Source of the DNA: Rathayibacter sp. SW19
GTDB taxonomy: Bacteria > Actinomycetota > Actinomycetes > Actinomycetales > Microbacteriaceae
Assembly: GCF_030866825.1 (NCBI RefSeq)
Contig: NZ_CP133020.1
Location: 1,550,001-1,614,000 of the forward strand
DNA: 64,000 nt
Direction: 5' to 3'
Each line of letters starts with the position of its first letter. The first letter of the stretch is position 1. The position numbers and the translations under genes were made by a program. Of this stretch, positions 25,064 through 34,506 are shown in pieces. The notes beneath the pieces were generated by a model. The model saw only the letters and a list, made by a program, of their open reading frames with translations. It did not search any database and was not told the DNA's origin.

Positions 25064-26230
25064 TCACTCAACAGAAACCCGCGGAGCGAGGCGCAGCAAG
25101 CCGTTGCCATAATCATCGCCGACGATGTCGAAGGAGCCGGCGGGCGTCTTCAGATCGAAGTTCTGGCCCGCGAGGTTCCCGAGTCCTACGTTGACGAGGT
25201 ATTGCCCGGGCGCCAACGGGAGGTCAGGGATCTCGAACGTCAGGTTGTGGCGGCCTATGGTATTCGGTAGGTCAATCTGTTTGAACGTCGTCATGTTGTA
25301 CAGCTGAAGGCCAAGAGTGTTCTCAATTGAAAAGCCGACGCCCCAGTGAGGTGTTGGATCGTTGATGTCGACACCCAGGCGCGCGATGAGCGTCGTCGTT
25401 TCACCATCGATGATCGTCTGAGTTTCGAACGATGCGACCTCGTATGCAAGTCGGGCGCGGGACCCATCTGCGGCCTTTTGAACGCTCTCCCGAACTGCCT
25501 GATACCCGCTTCGGAGGATGCGGATGCCCTCGCCCGGATCGCCGTCATGCTGAACACGGCCACCATCGAGGACAACCACGCGATCGCACAGGCTGCCGAC
25601 TTGTTCCGCCGAATGGCTGACCAGAATGATCGTTCGGCCTTCGGTCTGGAATTGGGAGATCTTCTCCATGCACTTGCGCTGGAACGGCTCATCACCGACA
25701 GCGAGCACCTCGTCTACGAGAAGCAAATCGGGGTCGACATGTACTGCCACGGCAAAGGCGAGTCGTACATACATACCTGAGCTGTAGAACTTGACCTGAG
25801 TATCGATGAATGATTCAATGCCCGAGAAATCCACGATTTCATCGAAGTAGCGGTCGGTTTCCTTGTGCGTGAGGCCGAGGATCGCAGCGTTCAAATAGAC
25901 ATTGTCGCGACCCGTGAGATCCGGGTGAAATCCCGCACCGAGCTCAAGCAGCGCCGCCAGTCTGCCACGCCGAGTGACGGAGCCGATTGACGGTTGGATG
26001 ATTCCCCCGATCACCTTGAGCAGGGTGCTCTTGCCTGAACCGTTATGACCGATCAGCCCGACCGTGCTGCCGAGGTTGACCTGCAGATCAATGTCGCGGA
26101 GTGCCCAAAAGTCGTCACGATGCCGCCGGGACGCACCGAAATTGACGATGCGCTCTTTGAACGATTTGTCCTTATGCAGCAGAAAGCGCTTGGACACATT
26201 GTTGACGCTCACGAGTTGGGGAGTTGTCAT
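25064..26230 (-). CDS. wzt: Polysaccharide ABC exporter ATPase with C-terminal glycan-binding domain
   Basis: Residues 1 to about 240 form the ATPase: Walker A GHNGSGKSTLLKV, the YSSGMYVRLAFA signature and Walker B DLLLVDEVLAVGD. Residues about 260-388 form a beta-rich domain (TTTLIARLGVDIN, GLQLYNMTTF, LPLAPGQYLVNVGLG) like the Wzt C-terminal domain that recognises the terminal cap of the chain to be exported. Length 388 fits such Wzt proteins. It pairs with the permease that lies 3 bp upstream. Confidence 0.93.
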   Translation of the reverse strand: MTTPQLVSVNNVSKRFLLHKDKSFKERIVNFGASRRHRDDFWALRDIDLQVNLGSTVGLIGHNGSGKSTLLKVIGGIIQPSIGSVTRRGRLAALLELGAGFHPDLTGRDNVYLNAAILGLTHKETDRYFDEIVDFSGIESFIDTQVKFYSSGMYVRLAFAVAVHVDPDLLLVDEVLAVGDEPFQRKCMEKISQFQTEGRTIILVSHSAEQVGSLCDRVVVLDGGRVQHDGDPGEGIRILRSGYQAVRESVQKAADGSRARLAYEVASFETQTIIDGETTTLIARLGVDINDPTPHWGVGFSIENTLGLQLYNMTTFKQIDLPNTIGRHNLTFEIPDLPLAPGQYLVNVGLGNLAGQNFDLKTPAGSFDIVGDDYGNGLLRLAPRVSVE

Positions 26231-26233
26231 CGA

Positions 26234-27193
26234 TTAGAGTTCCTGTGCGAAGTTGCCCTGCAAGCGCGCGAACGCTCGCTGCGCGAGCCAGAGCAGGACG
26301 AGGCTGATTACGAGGGTGATGATGAGCCGGATCCCAAGATCGCTCGGCCAGGATTGAGCCAAGTCACCGGTTGCGCGCGTTCCGGCGGCCCACACGGCCT
26401 TCTGCATTGCGATGACGGCAACCGTGACGGGATTCGCGAGATACAACTGCTCGATCCAACCACCGTGAAGCAGCCTGTTCACGTAGGTGAAGGAATACAC
26501 GATCGGCGAAGCCCAGAAGAGGATGATAATGAAGATTTCGACGAGGTGTTCGGTGTCACGCAAATAGACATTGACGGCCGAGAGAACGAGCCCGAGTGCT
26601 GTCGAGAAGACGACGAGCGTGACCACAGCAAGAGGTGCCAGCAAGAGCTGCCAACCGAAGACGAACGGAAAACTGGAGAGCACAACGATTGCAATTACGA
26701 GCACCACCAGCTGGACCAAGAAGTTGAACAGCGCTCCGCCGATGGCGCTTAGCGGGAAGATCTCACGCGGAAGATATACCTTCTTGACCAGGCCCGAGTT
26801 GGACATGATGGAGGTGGTGCTCCCCGACACGATCTCGGAGAACAGTCCCCACATTGTCAGACCGACAAAAACAAAGATTGCGAAATCCGGCGTGCCCCGA
26901 GCTGCTCCAAGAATCTGCCCGATGGCGAAGTAGTAAATCAGCAATTGGGCCAGCGGGCGAAAGAGGCTCCAGACGACGCCCAGACTGCTGTCCTTATAGC
27001 GAGCCTTCAGCTCACGGCGGACTAGTAGGCCGAGAAGCTCTCGGTGCGCCCAGATGTCCGCCAGCGAGCCGCCGGTTCCCCTGAACAGTCCGGAACGCTG
27101 CCCGATGAGTTGCAACGGCTGACGCTCGATCAGTTCGGCTCGTGCGTTCGCGTCGGTCAATTCGACGTGCGGGACGGAGTCGGTTTTGCTCAT
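26234..27193 (-). CDS. wzm: Polysaccharide ABC exporter permease
   Basis: A 319-residue ABC-2 type membrane protein with six helices. It contains RRELKARYKDSSLGVVWSL, the conserved entry of ABC-2 exporters, and later YLRDTEHLVEIF. With Wzt it should move finished polyprenyl-linked glycan across the membrane. The ATG at 27193 starts MSKTDSVPH after an AAGGAA sequence, and the upstream 60 codons in frame are unlikely to be translated. Confidence 0.92.
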   Translation of the reverse strand: MSKTDSVPHVELTDANARAELIERQPLQLIGQRSGLFRGTGGSLADIWAHRELLGLLVRRELKARYKDSSLGVVWSLFRPLAQLLIYYFAIGQILGAARGTPDFAIFVFVGLTMWGLFSEIVSGSTTSIMSNSGLVKKVYLPREIFPLSAIGGALFNFLVQLVVLVIAIVVLSSFPFVFGWQLLLAPLAVVTLVVFSTALGLVLSAVNVYLRDTEHLVEIFIIILFWASPIVYSFTYVNRLLHGGWIEQLYLANPVTVAVIAMQKAVWAAGTRATGDLAQSWPSDLGIRLIITLVISLVLLWLAQRAFARLQGNFAQEL

Positions 27194-27506
27194 ACTGGGT
27201 TCCTTGTGATCGACAGCCCGCCGGGTCGCTCGCTCATTCTGAGCACGTTCAAACGGGGCACCTCTTCGGGAAGGTTGTCGGGCAGTTGAAAGCTGGAAGG
27301 CGGACTGTGCCGTCGCGCATGTAGCGGAAGCACACGTAATCGTATCCCGAGGACCTCGGAACACCCACAATCCGTTGCCTGATCTGGAACTCGCATCCGC
27401 GTCAAGCTACTCACTGCAGCTTTCATATCAACTGCATCGACGCTAGCCTGATAAATGCCGTGAGTCTAGCCGACCGTTGTCGGCCTACCGCGATCTGGGG
27501 GCATCG

Positions 27507-27980
27507 TTGGAGATAACCAAACAATCGTCGATCATTGCAATCGTGATGGTCGGCACGTTCTTGCTGGTTTCCGGCTGTACACCTATAGAAGGTGCACCGC
27601 GGCCGGCCGGGTTGACAGCTTCACCTTCCGCAACCAAACCCTCGGCGAGCGCCGCGCAGGACTCACAAGTTGGAAGCACTATCGAGCCCGTCCTCGTAGT
27701 CGCGGGCGTGGATGTCGATGGCCAGCATGTCACCGCATCCGGCTATGTGTCAGGGGTCGTGGAGGATGGCGGCACCTGTGTTTTCACGTTCAAGGGCGCG
27801 ACGACAAGCGAAAGCGTGATCGTCGACAGCACAGGCAAGGCGGATCGGATGTCTACGTCGTGTGGCTCGGTGCAGGTGCCGATCGCGCGGTTCGGTCGCG
27901 GTAGCTGGTCCGCGGTGCTTGGCTTCACTTCTGGCAATCGAGTCGTTGAGTCGACTCCGTTGGCAGTGGAGATCCCGTGA
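27507..27980 (+). CDS. Predicted lipoprotein
   Basis: A 157-residue protein with a signal peptide ending in the lipobox LLVSGC, followed by a Ser/Thr/Pro/Ala linker and a compact beta-rich domain with two cysteines (GGTCVFTF and MSTSCGSV) that may form a disulphide. No family is recognised. TTG 27507 with GGGGG upstream gives a normal signal peptide; TTG 27477 is an alternative. Its TGA overlaps the next GTG, so it is coupled to the secreted repeat protein and may help locate it at the wall. Confidence 0.7.
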   Translation: MEITKQSSIIAIVMVGTFLLVSGCTPIEGAPRPAGLTASPSATKPSASAAQDSQVGSTIEPVLVVAGVDVDGQHVTASGYVSGVVEDGGTCVFTFKGATTSESVIVDSTGKADRMSTSCGSVQVPIARFGRGSWSAVLGFTSGNRVVESTPLAVEIP

Positions 27981-30271
27981 ATCGCCGCACGAAGTACACC
28001 GTTCCTCTACTCGCCGTCATTGGGCTCCTTGGCGGGCTTCTCGGCGCAATCTCGTCGGCTCCGCAGGTAGCGCACGCGGCTGTTGGCAGCAAATTTGATG
28101 CGGGAGACATCATCAGCGACGCGCTGTTCTTCGACGGTGCGGCGATGTCGGCGACGGACGTACAGTCATTCCTCAACAGCAAAGTATCCACGTGCCGTAG
28201 CGGCTACACGTGCCTTAAGGACTATCGTCAATCGACGACGACGAAGGCAGCCGAATCCGGTCGCTGTGCCGCCTATATCGGTGCCGCGAACGAGTCGGCC
28301 GCGGCCATCATCGCTAAAGTCGGTTCCGCATGCGGGATCAGCCAGAAGGCGCTCATCGTCCTGCTGGAGAAGGAGCAGAGTCTGGTCACGGACGATTGGC
28401 CCGGCGCGGGTCAGTACCGCAGCGCCACCGGATATGCATGCCCTGACACGTCGGGATGCGACGCCGCGTACTATGGGTTCTTCAATCAGGTGTATAGCGC
28501 CGCGCTTCAATTCAAACGGTACGCGGCGAGCCCGACCGCTTGGAACCATATCGCAGGTCGGGTGAACAACATCCGTTACAACCCGAACGCTGCTTGCGGC
28601 ACGGGAGCCGTCTTCATCCAGAATCAAGCCACCGCGGGCCTGTACAACTACACGCCGTACCAACCGAACGCGGCAGCGCTGGCCAACCTCTACGGCACCG
28701 GTGATGGCTGCAGTTCCTATGGCAACCGGAACTTCTGGCGCTTGTACACCGACTGGTTCGGTGCAACGACGGCTGGTACCAGCTTGGTGAGGACAGCTTC
28801 AAACGCAACCGTGTACTTGACTTCCGGGACCAACAAATACCCGGTGCCCAGTCTCCAATTGCTGAACGCTCTAGCGCCACTTGGCCCGTTGGGGTACGTG
28901 TCGCAGCAGTATCTCGACTCATATGCCACCCAGCAAAACGTCGGCAGGATCCTGCGTTCACCAGACGGCACCATTTACTTCTATGACTCGGGAATCAAGC
29001 TTCCTTTCTCGTCCTGTGGCCTCGTCGTCGACTATGGCGGCAAGTGCGACACGTCGGGATTCGTGCAGCTGACCGCGGAACAACTCAGCCAGTTCGCGAC
29101 GGGGCCCGCCATGGGCCCAGTGCTTGGAACCACAGCAGGATCGCGATACTTCATCACTGCTGGTACCAAGCGGGAGATCCTTGATAGTCAGTCGCAAGCG
29201 GCCGCGGGAATTCCGGCTGGCTACAACGTTCTCACAGAGGATGCCGTCTCCTCGTTGCCGCTCGGTGCACCAATTATCCGTGACGCTGTCTTTACGACGC
29301 AGCGAGGGAGCGCGAACTCCTTCTATCTCGGCAATGGACTTAAATATGTGGTAGACCCTGTGGTTGCCAGTGGGGTCGGACTCCCGCAACGCTCAGTTGG
29401 CAGTCTGAACGCGGATAGCTTGGCAAAGATCACGTCAGGGGCGGCGCCGTTCGCCGCGATCGTTCAGGTGCCCGGGTCAACGAGCAAGCAGATCCTGGCG
29501 GACGGTGGTCGATACGAATGGGCAGGTGCAACCGGGACCGCACTCACGGCGGTTTCTGTGCCGCAGAGTTTTGTTGATTCGTATGCAGTGAAAGGAACAC
29601 TCGCGGTCGGATCAATGATAAAGACTGCATCATCGGGAACCGTCTATATCGTCATGGACGGCAAGATACTTCCCGTCGGCGCATGGGAATCTCTCGTAGC
29701 GCTGGCCGGTGGCAAGACTCCGGTCATCGTGACGGTTCCGGACCAACTTATAGCGGCGCTGCCGAAAGGTCCCGTCGCATTGACGAGCAACACGTTGGTG
29801 CGGTCGCCTGACGACGCAACCGTGTATCTGATTGACGGCGTCACCAGCAAGATCGCGTTGTCCAACTTCGCGTTTGCGACCGAGGCCGGAATCACCGGAT
29901 TCAGTTACACAACGCAGGCGCGCCTGGACGCGTATCCCCGGCAGAAGGCCTTGCTTGGTTTCGGCCTGACCTGCGGAGCCACGAAGTACGTCAGCGCAGG
30001 CGGAAGCGTGCACTCGGTGAGTTCAAGTCTGCTCGCACAGTTTCCCTTCACCTACGTCACCTTGGATGCCTACACCTGTCAACTGCTCAAGATCGGTGCA
30101 ACGGCTACCCCCTTCATCCGCACGCCCGACGGCACTATCTACTTCTTGGGTGGGGGCCAGAAGCACGCGATCACGTCGATGGCGAGGTTCAACGAATTGA
30201 GCCAGGGTCAGGCGTGGCTGGCAGTGGATACACTGTTCGCCAGCGGGATTCCATCGGGGCCTCAGACGTAG
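27977..30271 (+). CDS. Secreted protein with a lysozyme-like N-domain and nine glycan-binding-like repeats
   Basis: A signal peptide covers about residues 1-35. Residues 36-260 resemble an actinobacterial wall-hydrolase fold: SQKALIVLLEKEQSLV has a candidate catalytic Glu, and cysteine pairs and aromatic residues follow (YYGFFNQVYSAALQFKRY). From about residue 265 there are nine repeats of roughly 50-60 residues with a core like RSPDGTIYF then GxKxxIxS. The same repeats occur in the GH25 protein at 46661-49252. Such repeats are often surface-binding, so the domain may hold the enzyme on the wall or on the local polysaccharide. That role, and the catalytic assignment, are inference. Confidence 0.78.
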   Translation: MNRRTKYTVPLLAVIGLLGGLLGAISSAPQVAHAAVGSKFDAGDIISDALFFDGAAMSATDVQSFLNSKVSTCRSGYTCLKDYRQSTTTKAAESGRCAAYIGAANESAAAIIAKVGSACGISQKALIVLLEKEQSLVTDDWPGAGQYRSATGYACPDTSGCDAAYYGFFNQVYSAALQFKRYAASPTAWNHIAGRVNNIRYNPNAACGTGAVFIQNQATAGLYNYTPYQPNAAALANLYGTGDGCSSYGNRNFWRLYTDWFGATTAGTSLVRTASNATVYLTSGTNKYPVPSLQLLNALAPLGPLGYVSQQYLDSYATQQNVGRILRSPDGTIYFYDSGIKLPFSSCGLVVDYGGKCDTSGFVQLTAEQLSQFATGPAMGPVLGTTAGSRYFITAGTKREILDSQSQAAAGIPAGYNVLTEDAVSSLPLGAPIIRDAVFTTQRGSANSFYLGNGLKYVVDPVVASGVGLPQRSVGSLNADSLAKITSGAAPFAAIVQVPGSTSKQILADGGRYEWAGATGTALTAVSVPQSFVDSYAVKGTLAVGSMIKTASSGTVYIVMDGKILPVGAWESLVALAGGKTPVIVTVPDQLIAALPKGPVALTSNTLVRSPDDATVYLIDGVTSKIALSNFAFATEAGITGFSYTTQARLDAYPRQKALLGFGLTCGATKYVSAGGSVHSVSSSLLAQFPFTYVTLDAYTCQLLKIGATATPFIRTPDGTIYFLGGGQKHAITSMARFNELSQGQAWLAVDTLFASGIPSGPQT

Positions 30272-30311
30272 GTACGTACTTGCAGCCCGGCATCGTGCTT
30301 TGTGCGGCCGG

Positions 30312-30317
30312 TAGGCT
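30312..30317 (+). promoter_or_regulatory. TAGGCT -10 box for the following membrane protein
   Basis: TAGGCT, six bases and then GTG 30324 fit a leaderless promoter and favour 30324 over the GTG at 30321. It lies in the 52-bp gap after the repeat protein. Confidence 0.5.
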
Positions 30318-30323
30318 TCTGTG

Positions 30324-31838
30324 GTGATTGCAAACCGAAGGGGCGCGAAGCGCGGCACACGATTCCGGTTGATGATGCTTGCGCCGATCTGCATGTTGAT
30401 CGCGCTGATGTGCTGGGCAATCGCGTCGCCGGTCGGGAGTAGCCCTGATGACGACTTCCACCTCGCTAGCGCTTGGTGTGGGCTCGGCGATCGACCGGGA
30501 TTATGTGAGGCAGCCCCGGGGCACCCGAACGAACGGATGGTGCCGTACCACGTCGCCTGCAACCCCGTGTACCCCAGCAAAAGCAAGCTGTGCGTTGAAG
30601 GGACAACATCAGCGAGCGGGATGATCACGACTGACCGGGGTAACTTCGTTGGGTCTTACCCGCCCGTTTACTACGCATTCATGGGCATCTTTGCCAGCAC
30701 CAACCTTGAGGTGTCGGCAATTGTGATGCGCGTGGTCAACGCTTTGCTGTTCGTCTGCCTGACGAGCGCCCTCTATCTCCTGCTGGGCGGCAGTCGCCGA
30801 CGAACGCTCATTTGGATGTGGATGATCAGCCTCGTGCCGCTCGGAACGTTTCTGATCGCGTCGAACAACCCGAGTTCGTGGGCTGTTATCGCCGGAGGGT
30901 CGCTGTGGCTGACAACGCTCGGCTATCTTGAGGCGGAGGGAACGCGGCGCTGGCCCTTCGGGATCCTTGCCGCAGTATTCACCTTGATGGGAGCCGGCGC
31001 TCGCGCCGACGCGGCGATTTATGGTGTTGTCGCAATCGGCATAGCGTTCGTATTGACCGCTGAAAGAACTCGGCGCTTCTGGGTCAAAGCGGTCCTTCCG
31101 ATTGCGCTGGTGTTCGCATCGATTGCCTTCTACCTCACATCGCGCCAATCATCAGTGTCGGAGTCCGGACTTTCCGCACACCACGACGCCGTGGTGACGA
31201 ACGTGCTTGCCCTCATCTGGAACAACTTCATACAAATTCCAAACTTGTGGGCGGGTGCGCTCGGCACCTGGAATCTGGGGTGGCTTGACGTTGCGATGCC
31301 TGCAGCCGTCTGGACGCTCGCGATTCTTGCGTTCGGCGCGATGACATTCGTGGGGCTCACCTCGCACTCGGCTCGGAAGCTGATCGCTTTGGTGCTCGCA
31401 CTGGGGATGCTTGTGGCGGTTCCAAGTTGGGTCCTCCTGCAAAGTCGCGCGCTTGTGGGCGAGGAGGTACAGCCGCGCTATGTGCTGCCACTTCTGATTC
31501 TGTTCGCCGGGATCGCATTGTTGCAGGCAGGCCCGCGAGCCATCGTGTTCACTCGACTCCAGATAGCGGCTATCGCGTTGGCCGTCTGCGTCGCAGGGGT
31601 TGTCGCTTTGCATGCAACGATTCAGCACTATGTTTCGGGCGCTAGCGCGTACGACTGGAATCTCAATCACAGCGTTCATTGGTGGTGGAGCGTCGCGGCC
31701 TCGCCGATGGTGGTCTGGCTGATCGGTGGTGTGGCATTCGCCGCGGCAGTCGTGATCAGCCTCAGGGAAGTCACTATTGGTTCGCGGCGCACAAGTCAGG
31801 ACGACGCCGTAGTCGGGGCTGTGCCGATCACGCGGTAG
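30324..31838 (+). CDS. DUF2142-like polytopic membrane protein (possible GT-C enzyme)
   Basis: A 504-residue protein with about 11 to 12 helices. The first external loop has SSPDDDFHLASAWC, the acidic pattern of the DUF2142 family, whose members look like GT-C transferases using polyprenyl-phosphate sugars. Cysteine-containing loop residues follow (CEAAPGHPNERM). A later loop QPRYVLPLL is also typical. The GT-C role is inference from topology. The 3' end overlaps the convergent dehydrogenase gene by 43 bp. Confidence 0.8.
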   Translation: MIANRRGAKRGTRFRLMMLAPICMLIALMCWAIASPVGSSPDDDFHLASAWCGLGDRPGLCEAAPGHPNERMVPYHVACNPVYPSKSKLCVEGTTSASGMITTDRGNFVGSYPPVYYAFMGIFASTNLEVSAIVMRVVNALLFVCLTSALYLLLGGSRRRTLIWMWMISLVPLGTFLIASNNPSSWAVIAGGSLWLTTLGYLEAEGTRRWPFGILAAVFTLMGAGARADAAIYGVVAIGIAFVLTAERTRRFWVKAVLPIALVFASIAFYLTSRQSSVSESGLSAHHDAVVTNVLALIWNNFIQIPNLWAGALGTWNLGWLDVAMPAAVWTLAILAFGAMTFVGLTSHSARKLIALVLALGMLVAVPSWVLLQSRALVGEEVQPRYVLPLLILFAGIALLQAGPRAIVFTRLQIAAIALAVCVAGVVALHATIQHYVSGASAYDWNLNHSVHWWWSVAASPMVVWLIGGVAFAAAVVISLREVTIGSRRTSQDDAVVGAVPITR

Positions 31839-33103
31839 ATTGCATCGGGCCACGCGCGTGCCGAACTCACACGTCGGCCGTCGATGATGACAGTGAGGCC
31901 CGGTAAGTCGGTCGGGCCAATCCCGCGATAGTCGGCGTGGTCAGTCTGGACGATGGCGGCGTCCACGGCCTCACCGAAGTGATAGGGCTCGAACCCCAAT
32001 TTCCTCAACTCGTCATCGGTGTACATCGGATCGTGCACGCGCACATTCGCGCCGTGTGACCGCAACGCAGCCACAGTGGGGAACACCCCTGAAAACGCCG
32101 TCTCCTTCACTCCGCCGCGGTAGGCGGCACCGAGCACCACGACGTTCGCATCGTTCAACGGTCCGTATGCACCTTCGAGCATTGCGACCGCGTGTGCGGG
32201 CATGCCGGCGTTTGCTTCGCGTGCTGAACGCACGATGGTCGCATCCGGATCATTCCACAGGTAGAGGCGCGGATAGACGGGAATGCAGTGCCCCCCGACG
32301 GCGATTCCGGGGCGGTGGATGTGGCTGTAAGGCTGCGAGTTGGACGCCTCGATGACCTGATAAATGTCAATCCCGGCAGTCTCTGCAAAGAGGGCAAACT
32401 GATTGGCGAGGCCGATGTTCACATCCCGATAGGTCGTTTCTGCAAGCTTGGCAAGCTCCGCGGCTTCGGCGGATCCCAAGTCCCAGACCCCGTTGGGTCG
32501 TTTCAGGTCCGGTCGTTCGTCAAAATCGAGCACGCTCTCGTAAAAACTGATAGCGCGCTCTGCCCCACGCGAGGAGAGTCCACCGATCAGCTTGGGGTAT
32601 TTGCGCAGATCGGCAAAGACTCGCCCGGTCAGAACGCGCTCGGGTGAGAAGACGAGATCAAAGTCAACTCCCTCTTTCAAACCGGATGCTTGCTGCAGCA
32701 TTGGCTTCCAGCGCGTTCTGGTCGTGCCCACTGGCAGCGTTGTCTCGTATGAAATTAGCGTTCCCGATGTCAGGTGTGCGCCCAGCGATGCGGTTGCGGT
32801 GTCCATCCAACCGAAGTCGGGGTGCGCATCCGCGTCGACGAAGAGTGGAACCACGAGAACGACTGCATCCGCGTCAGGTACGGCATCCGCATAGTCCGTC
32901 GTTGCGCGCAGCCGTCCGCTCGGCACCAGTTGCCTGAGTCGATCTTGGAGTCCGTGCTCACCAGGGAACGGTTCGATCGCGCTGTTGATCAGTTCGACCG
33001 TGCGGGTGTTGATGTCGACGCCGACTACTTTGTGGCCCTTCGAGGCGAACTGAACAGCCAACGGCAGTCCGATCTTGCCCAGTGCGATGACGGCAATATT
33101 CAT
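31796..33103 (-). CDS. UDP-sugar 6-dehydrogenase (UDP-GlcNAc/UDP-ManNAc type)
   Basis: A 435-residue NAD-dependent dehydrogenase oxidising C6 of a UDP-hexose to a uronic acid. It shows IALGKIGLPLAVQFASKGH, VVPLFVDADAHPDF, SYETTLPVGTTR and FSPERVLTGRV, and the catalytic Cys in GIAVGGHCIPVYP. The ETTLPVGTT and GRV features fit the WecC/WbpA branch rather than UDP-glucose dehydrogenase. With the WecB-type epimerase, oxidoreductase and aminotransferase it can feed an amino-uronate pathway. AAAGAGA precedes the ATG. Confidence 0.91.
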   Translation of the reverse strand: MNIAVIALGKIGLPLAVQFASKGHKVVGVDINTRTVELINSAIEPFPGEHGLQDRLRQLVPSGRLRATTDYADAVPDADAVVLVVPLFVDADAHPDFGWMDTATASLGAHLTSGTLISYETTLPVGTTRTRWKPMLQQASGLKEGVDFDLVFSPERVLTGRVFADLRKYPKLIGGLSSRGAERAISFYESVLDFDERPDLKRPNGVWDLGSAEAAELAKLAETTYRDVNIGLANQFALFAETAGIDIYQVIEASNSQPYSHIHRPGIAVGGHCIPVYPRLYLWNDPDATIVRSAREANAGMPAHAVAMLEGAYGPLNDANVVVLGAAYRGGVKETAFSGVFPTVAALRSHGANVRVHDPMYTDDELRKLGFEPYHFGEAVDAAIVQTDHADYRGIGPTDLPGLTVIIDGRRVSSARAWPDAIYRVIGTAPTTASS

Positions 33104-33211
33104 GCTACGTTGTCTCTTTCAGTTGTCTTATTAGGGCGCTCAATTCCCGGTTAATTCTAGGATGCATTGCAAGACGGCCGTGTTCGGCGTCGGTGCCGAT
33201 CGGCACGGGTT

Positions 33212-34444
33212 CTAGCGGCTGATGCCCATAAAGTCCGCCAACACCCGCGCAGACATCGAGCCGTCGTGCAGCGTTCGCACGAAGTGCTCTCCGGCTGCCG
33301 CGACGTTGCGATAGGCGTCTGGGGCAGTCATAATTTCTCGCACGACACTCTCGATGTTCGTCGGGTTCGCTTCCACGATCGGCAATTCGAGTCCCGTCGC
33401 CCCACGCACCTCGTCACGCACCTGCGCTGTGACGTGGCCGACGACGATGCGGTTCGCTGCCATCGCCTCACATGCAGCCACGCCGTAGCACCCGATACGG
33501 AACTGGTCGAGCACAATGTCGGCGTCGGCATACTGCTCAGGCATCTTCGCAGCGGGCACGCCGGTGATTAGGCGATACTCGATCAACCCCGCTGCGTCAA
33601 GGCCTTCCATCGCAGCGGCGATCAGCTGCGTGCCCTTGACCGGCCCTGCACTGGGAATGTGAACGACGCGGGGGAGCGCCCGCTTGAGTGGTTCGTGCCT
33701 GCCGATGGCCCACCGATTAGCGTTCACAACCACGGGGCACCATTGGGCGTCGGGAGCGTCGATCAGCAGGTCCGGCGTGGACACGAGAACAGGCCCGCCG
33801 AGTCGCCGGATCAGCTTCTCATTGGCCGCAGCGGTTGCTTCTAGCGCGCGGCTGCGCTCGTCGTCGCCGAATGGCGACCAGGGATTGTTCAGTCGGTGCC
33901 GACTCGGCAGCCTGATGTCCGTGCCGTGGCACATGAACGCGACACCCAATCCTCGAGAACGCAGCTCGCTGACCTCTCGGAACAGGTCCCCGCCCCAGTG
34001 ATTGCCGAGCAGCGACGTGAATGATTCGATTAGAACGTGCGTGTACTGCTCGATGCTCGCGAGCTGCGCCGTTTGCCATGCGCCGGAGGCCTGATACGTT
34101 GCCACTGGAACCCGGTAGTCGGCCGCAAACCCGAAGTCGCCGGGCATCACGAACGCCGCGTTGCGCGCAGCGACGTCCGGATATAGCCGCTCAGCTGCTC
34201 TGGCCCATTCGAAGGCCTGGCCGGCGTAATTGGCCGGTCCGATGTAGAGCCGCGTGTGTTTGCTGGGAATCTCAATCGCCGCGGGAACGTCGGCGCCGGA
34301 AGCGCGCAGCGCCAGCCTGCTCAACCAGGTGTCGCGCGCGGCGATGGAATCGAACGCACGTCGCACGGGTCGCGGCCAGTCGGCACGACCGCGCACGACC
34401 CGGCGCACGAGGGCGTTAGTGCGCCTGCTGAGCCAGCCACCCAT
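33212..34444 (-). CDS. Predicted glycosyltransferase (GT-B fold)
   Basis: A 410-residue protein with two Rossmann-like halves. The second half has VVHIPSAGPVKGTQLI, ADIVLDQFRIGCYGVAACEAMA and RIVVGHV, which match the sugar-nucleotide side of GT-B enzymes (LDQ and AxEAMA). The first half has CHGTDIRLPSRH. No closer family name can be given. AAGGAA precedes the ATG. It belongs to a minus-strand gene group ending before the dehydrogenase. Confidence 0.8.
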   Translation of the reverse strand: MGGWLSRRTNALVRRVVRGRADWPRPVRRAFDSIAARDTWLSRLALRASGADVPAAIEIPSKHTRLYIGPANYAGQAFEWARAAERLYPDVAARNAAFVMPGDFGFAADYRVPVATYQASGAWQTAQLASIEQYTHVLIESFTSLLGNHWGGDLFREVSELRSRGLGVAFMCHGTDIRLPSRHRLNNPWSPFGDDERSRALEATAAANEKLIRRLGGPVLVSTPDLLIDAPDAQWCPVVVNANRWAIGRHEPLKRALPRVVHIPSAGPVKGTQLIAAAMEGLDAAGLIEYRLITGVPAAKMPEQYADADIVLDQFRIGCYGVAACEAMAANRIVVGHVTAQVRDEVRGATGLELPIVEANPTNIESVVREIMTAPDAYRNVAAAGEHFVRTLHDGSMSARVLADFMGISR

Positions 34445-34506
34445 GCAGTCTGTTCCTTTTCTTCTCTATTTCTTCTGTATCGATATTCTTGCAACGATGA
34501 CTCGTA

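Noticed and set aside
27194..27370. Longer N-terminus for the ABC permease
   Set aside because: The 59 extra residues have no feature of the family, and ATG 27193 has AAGGAA upstream.
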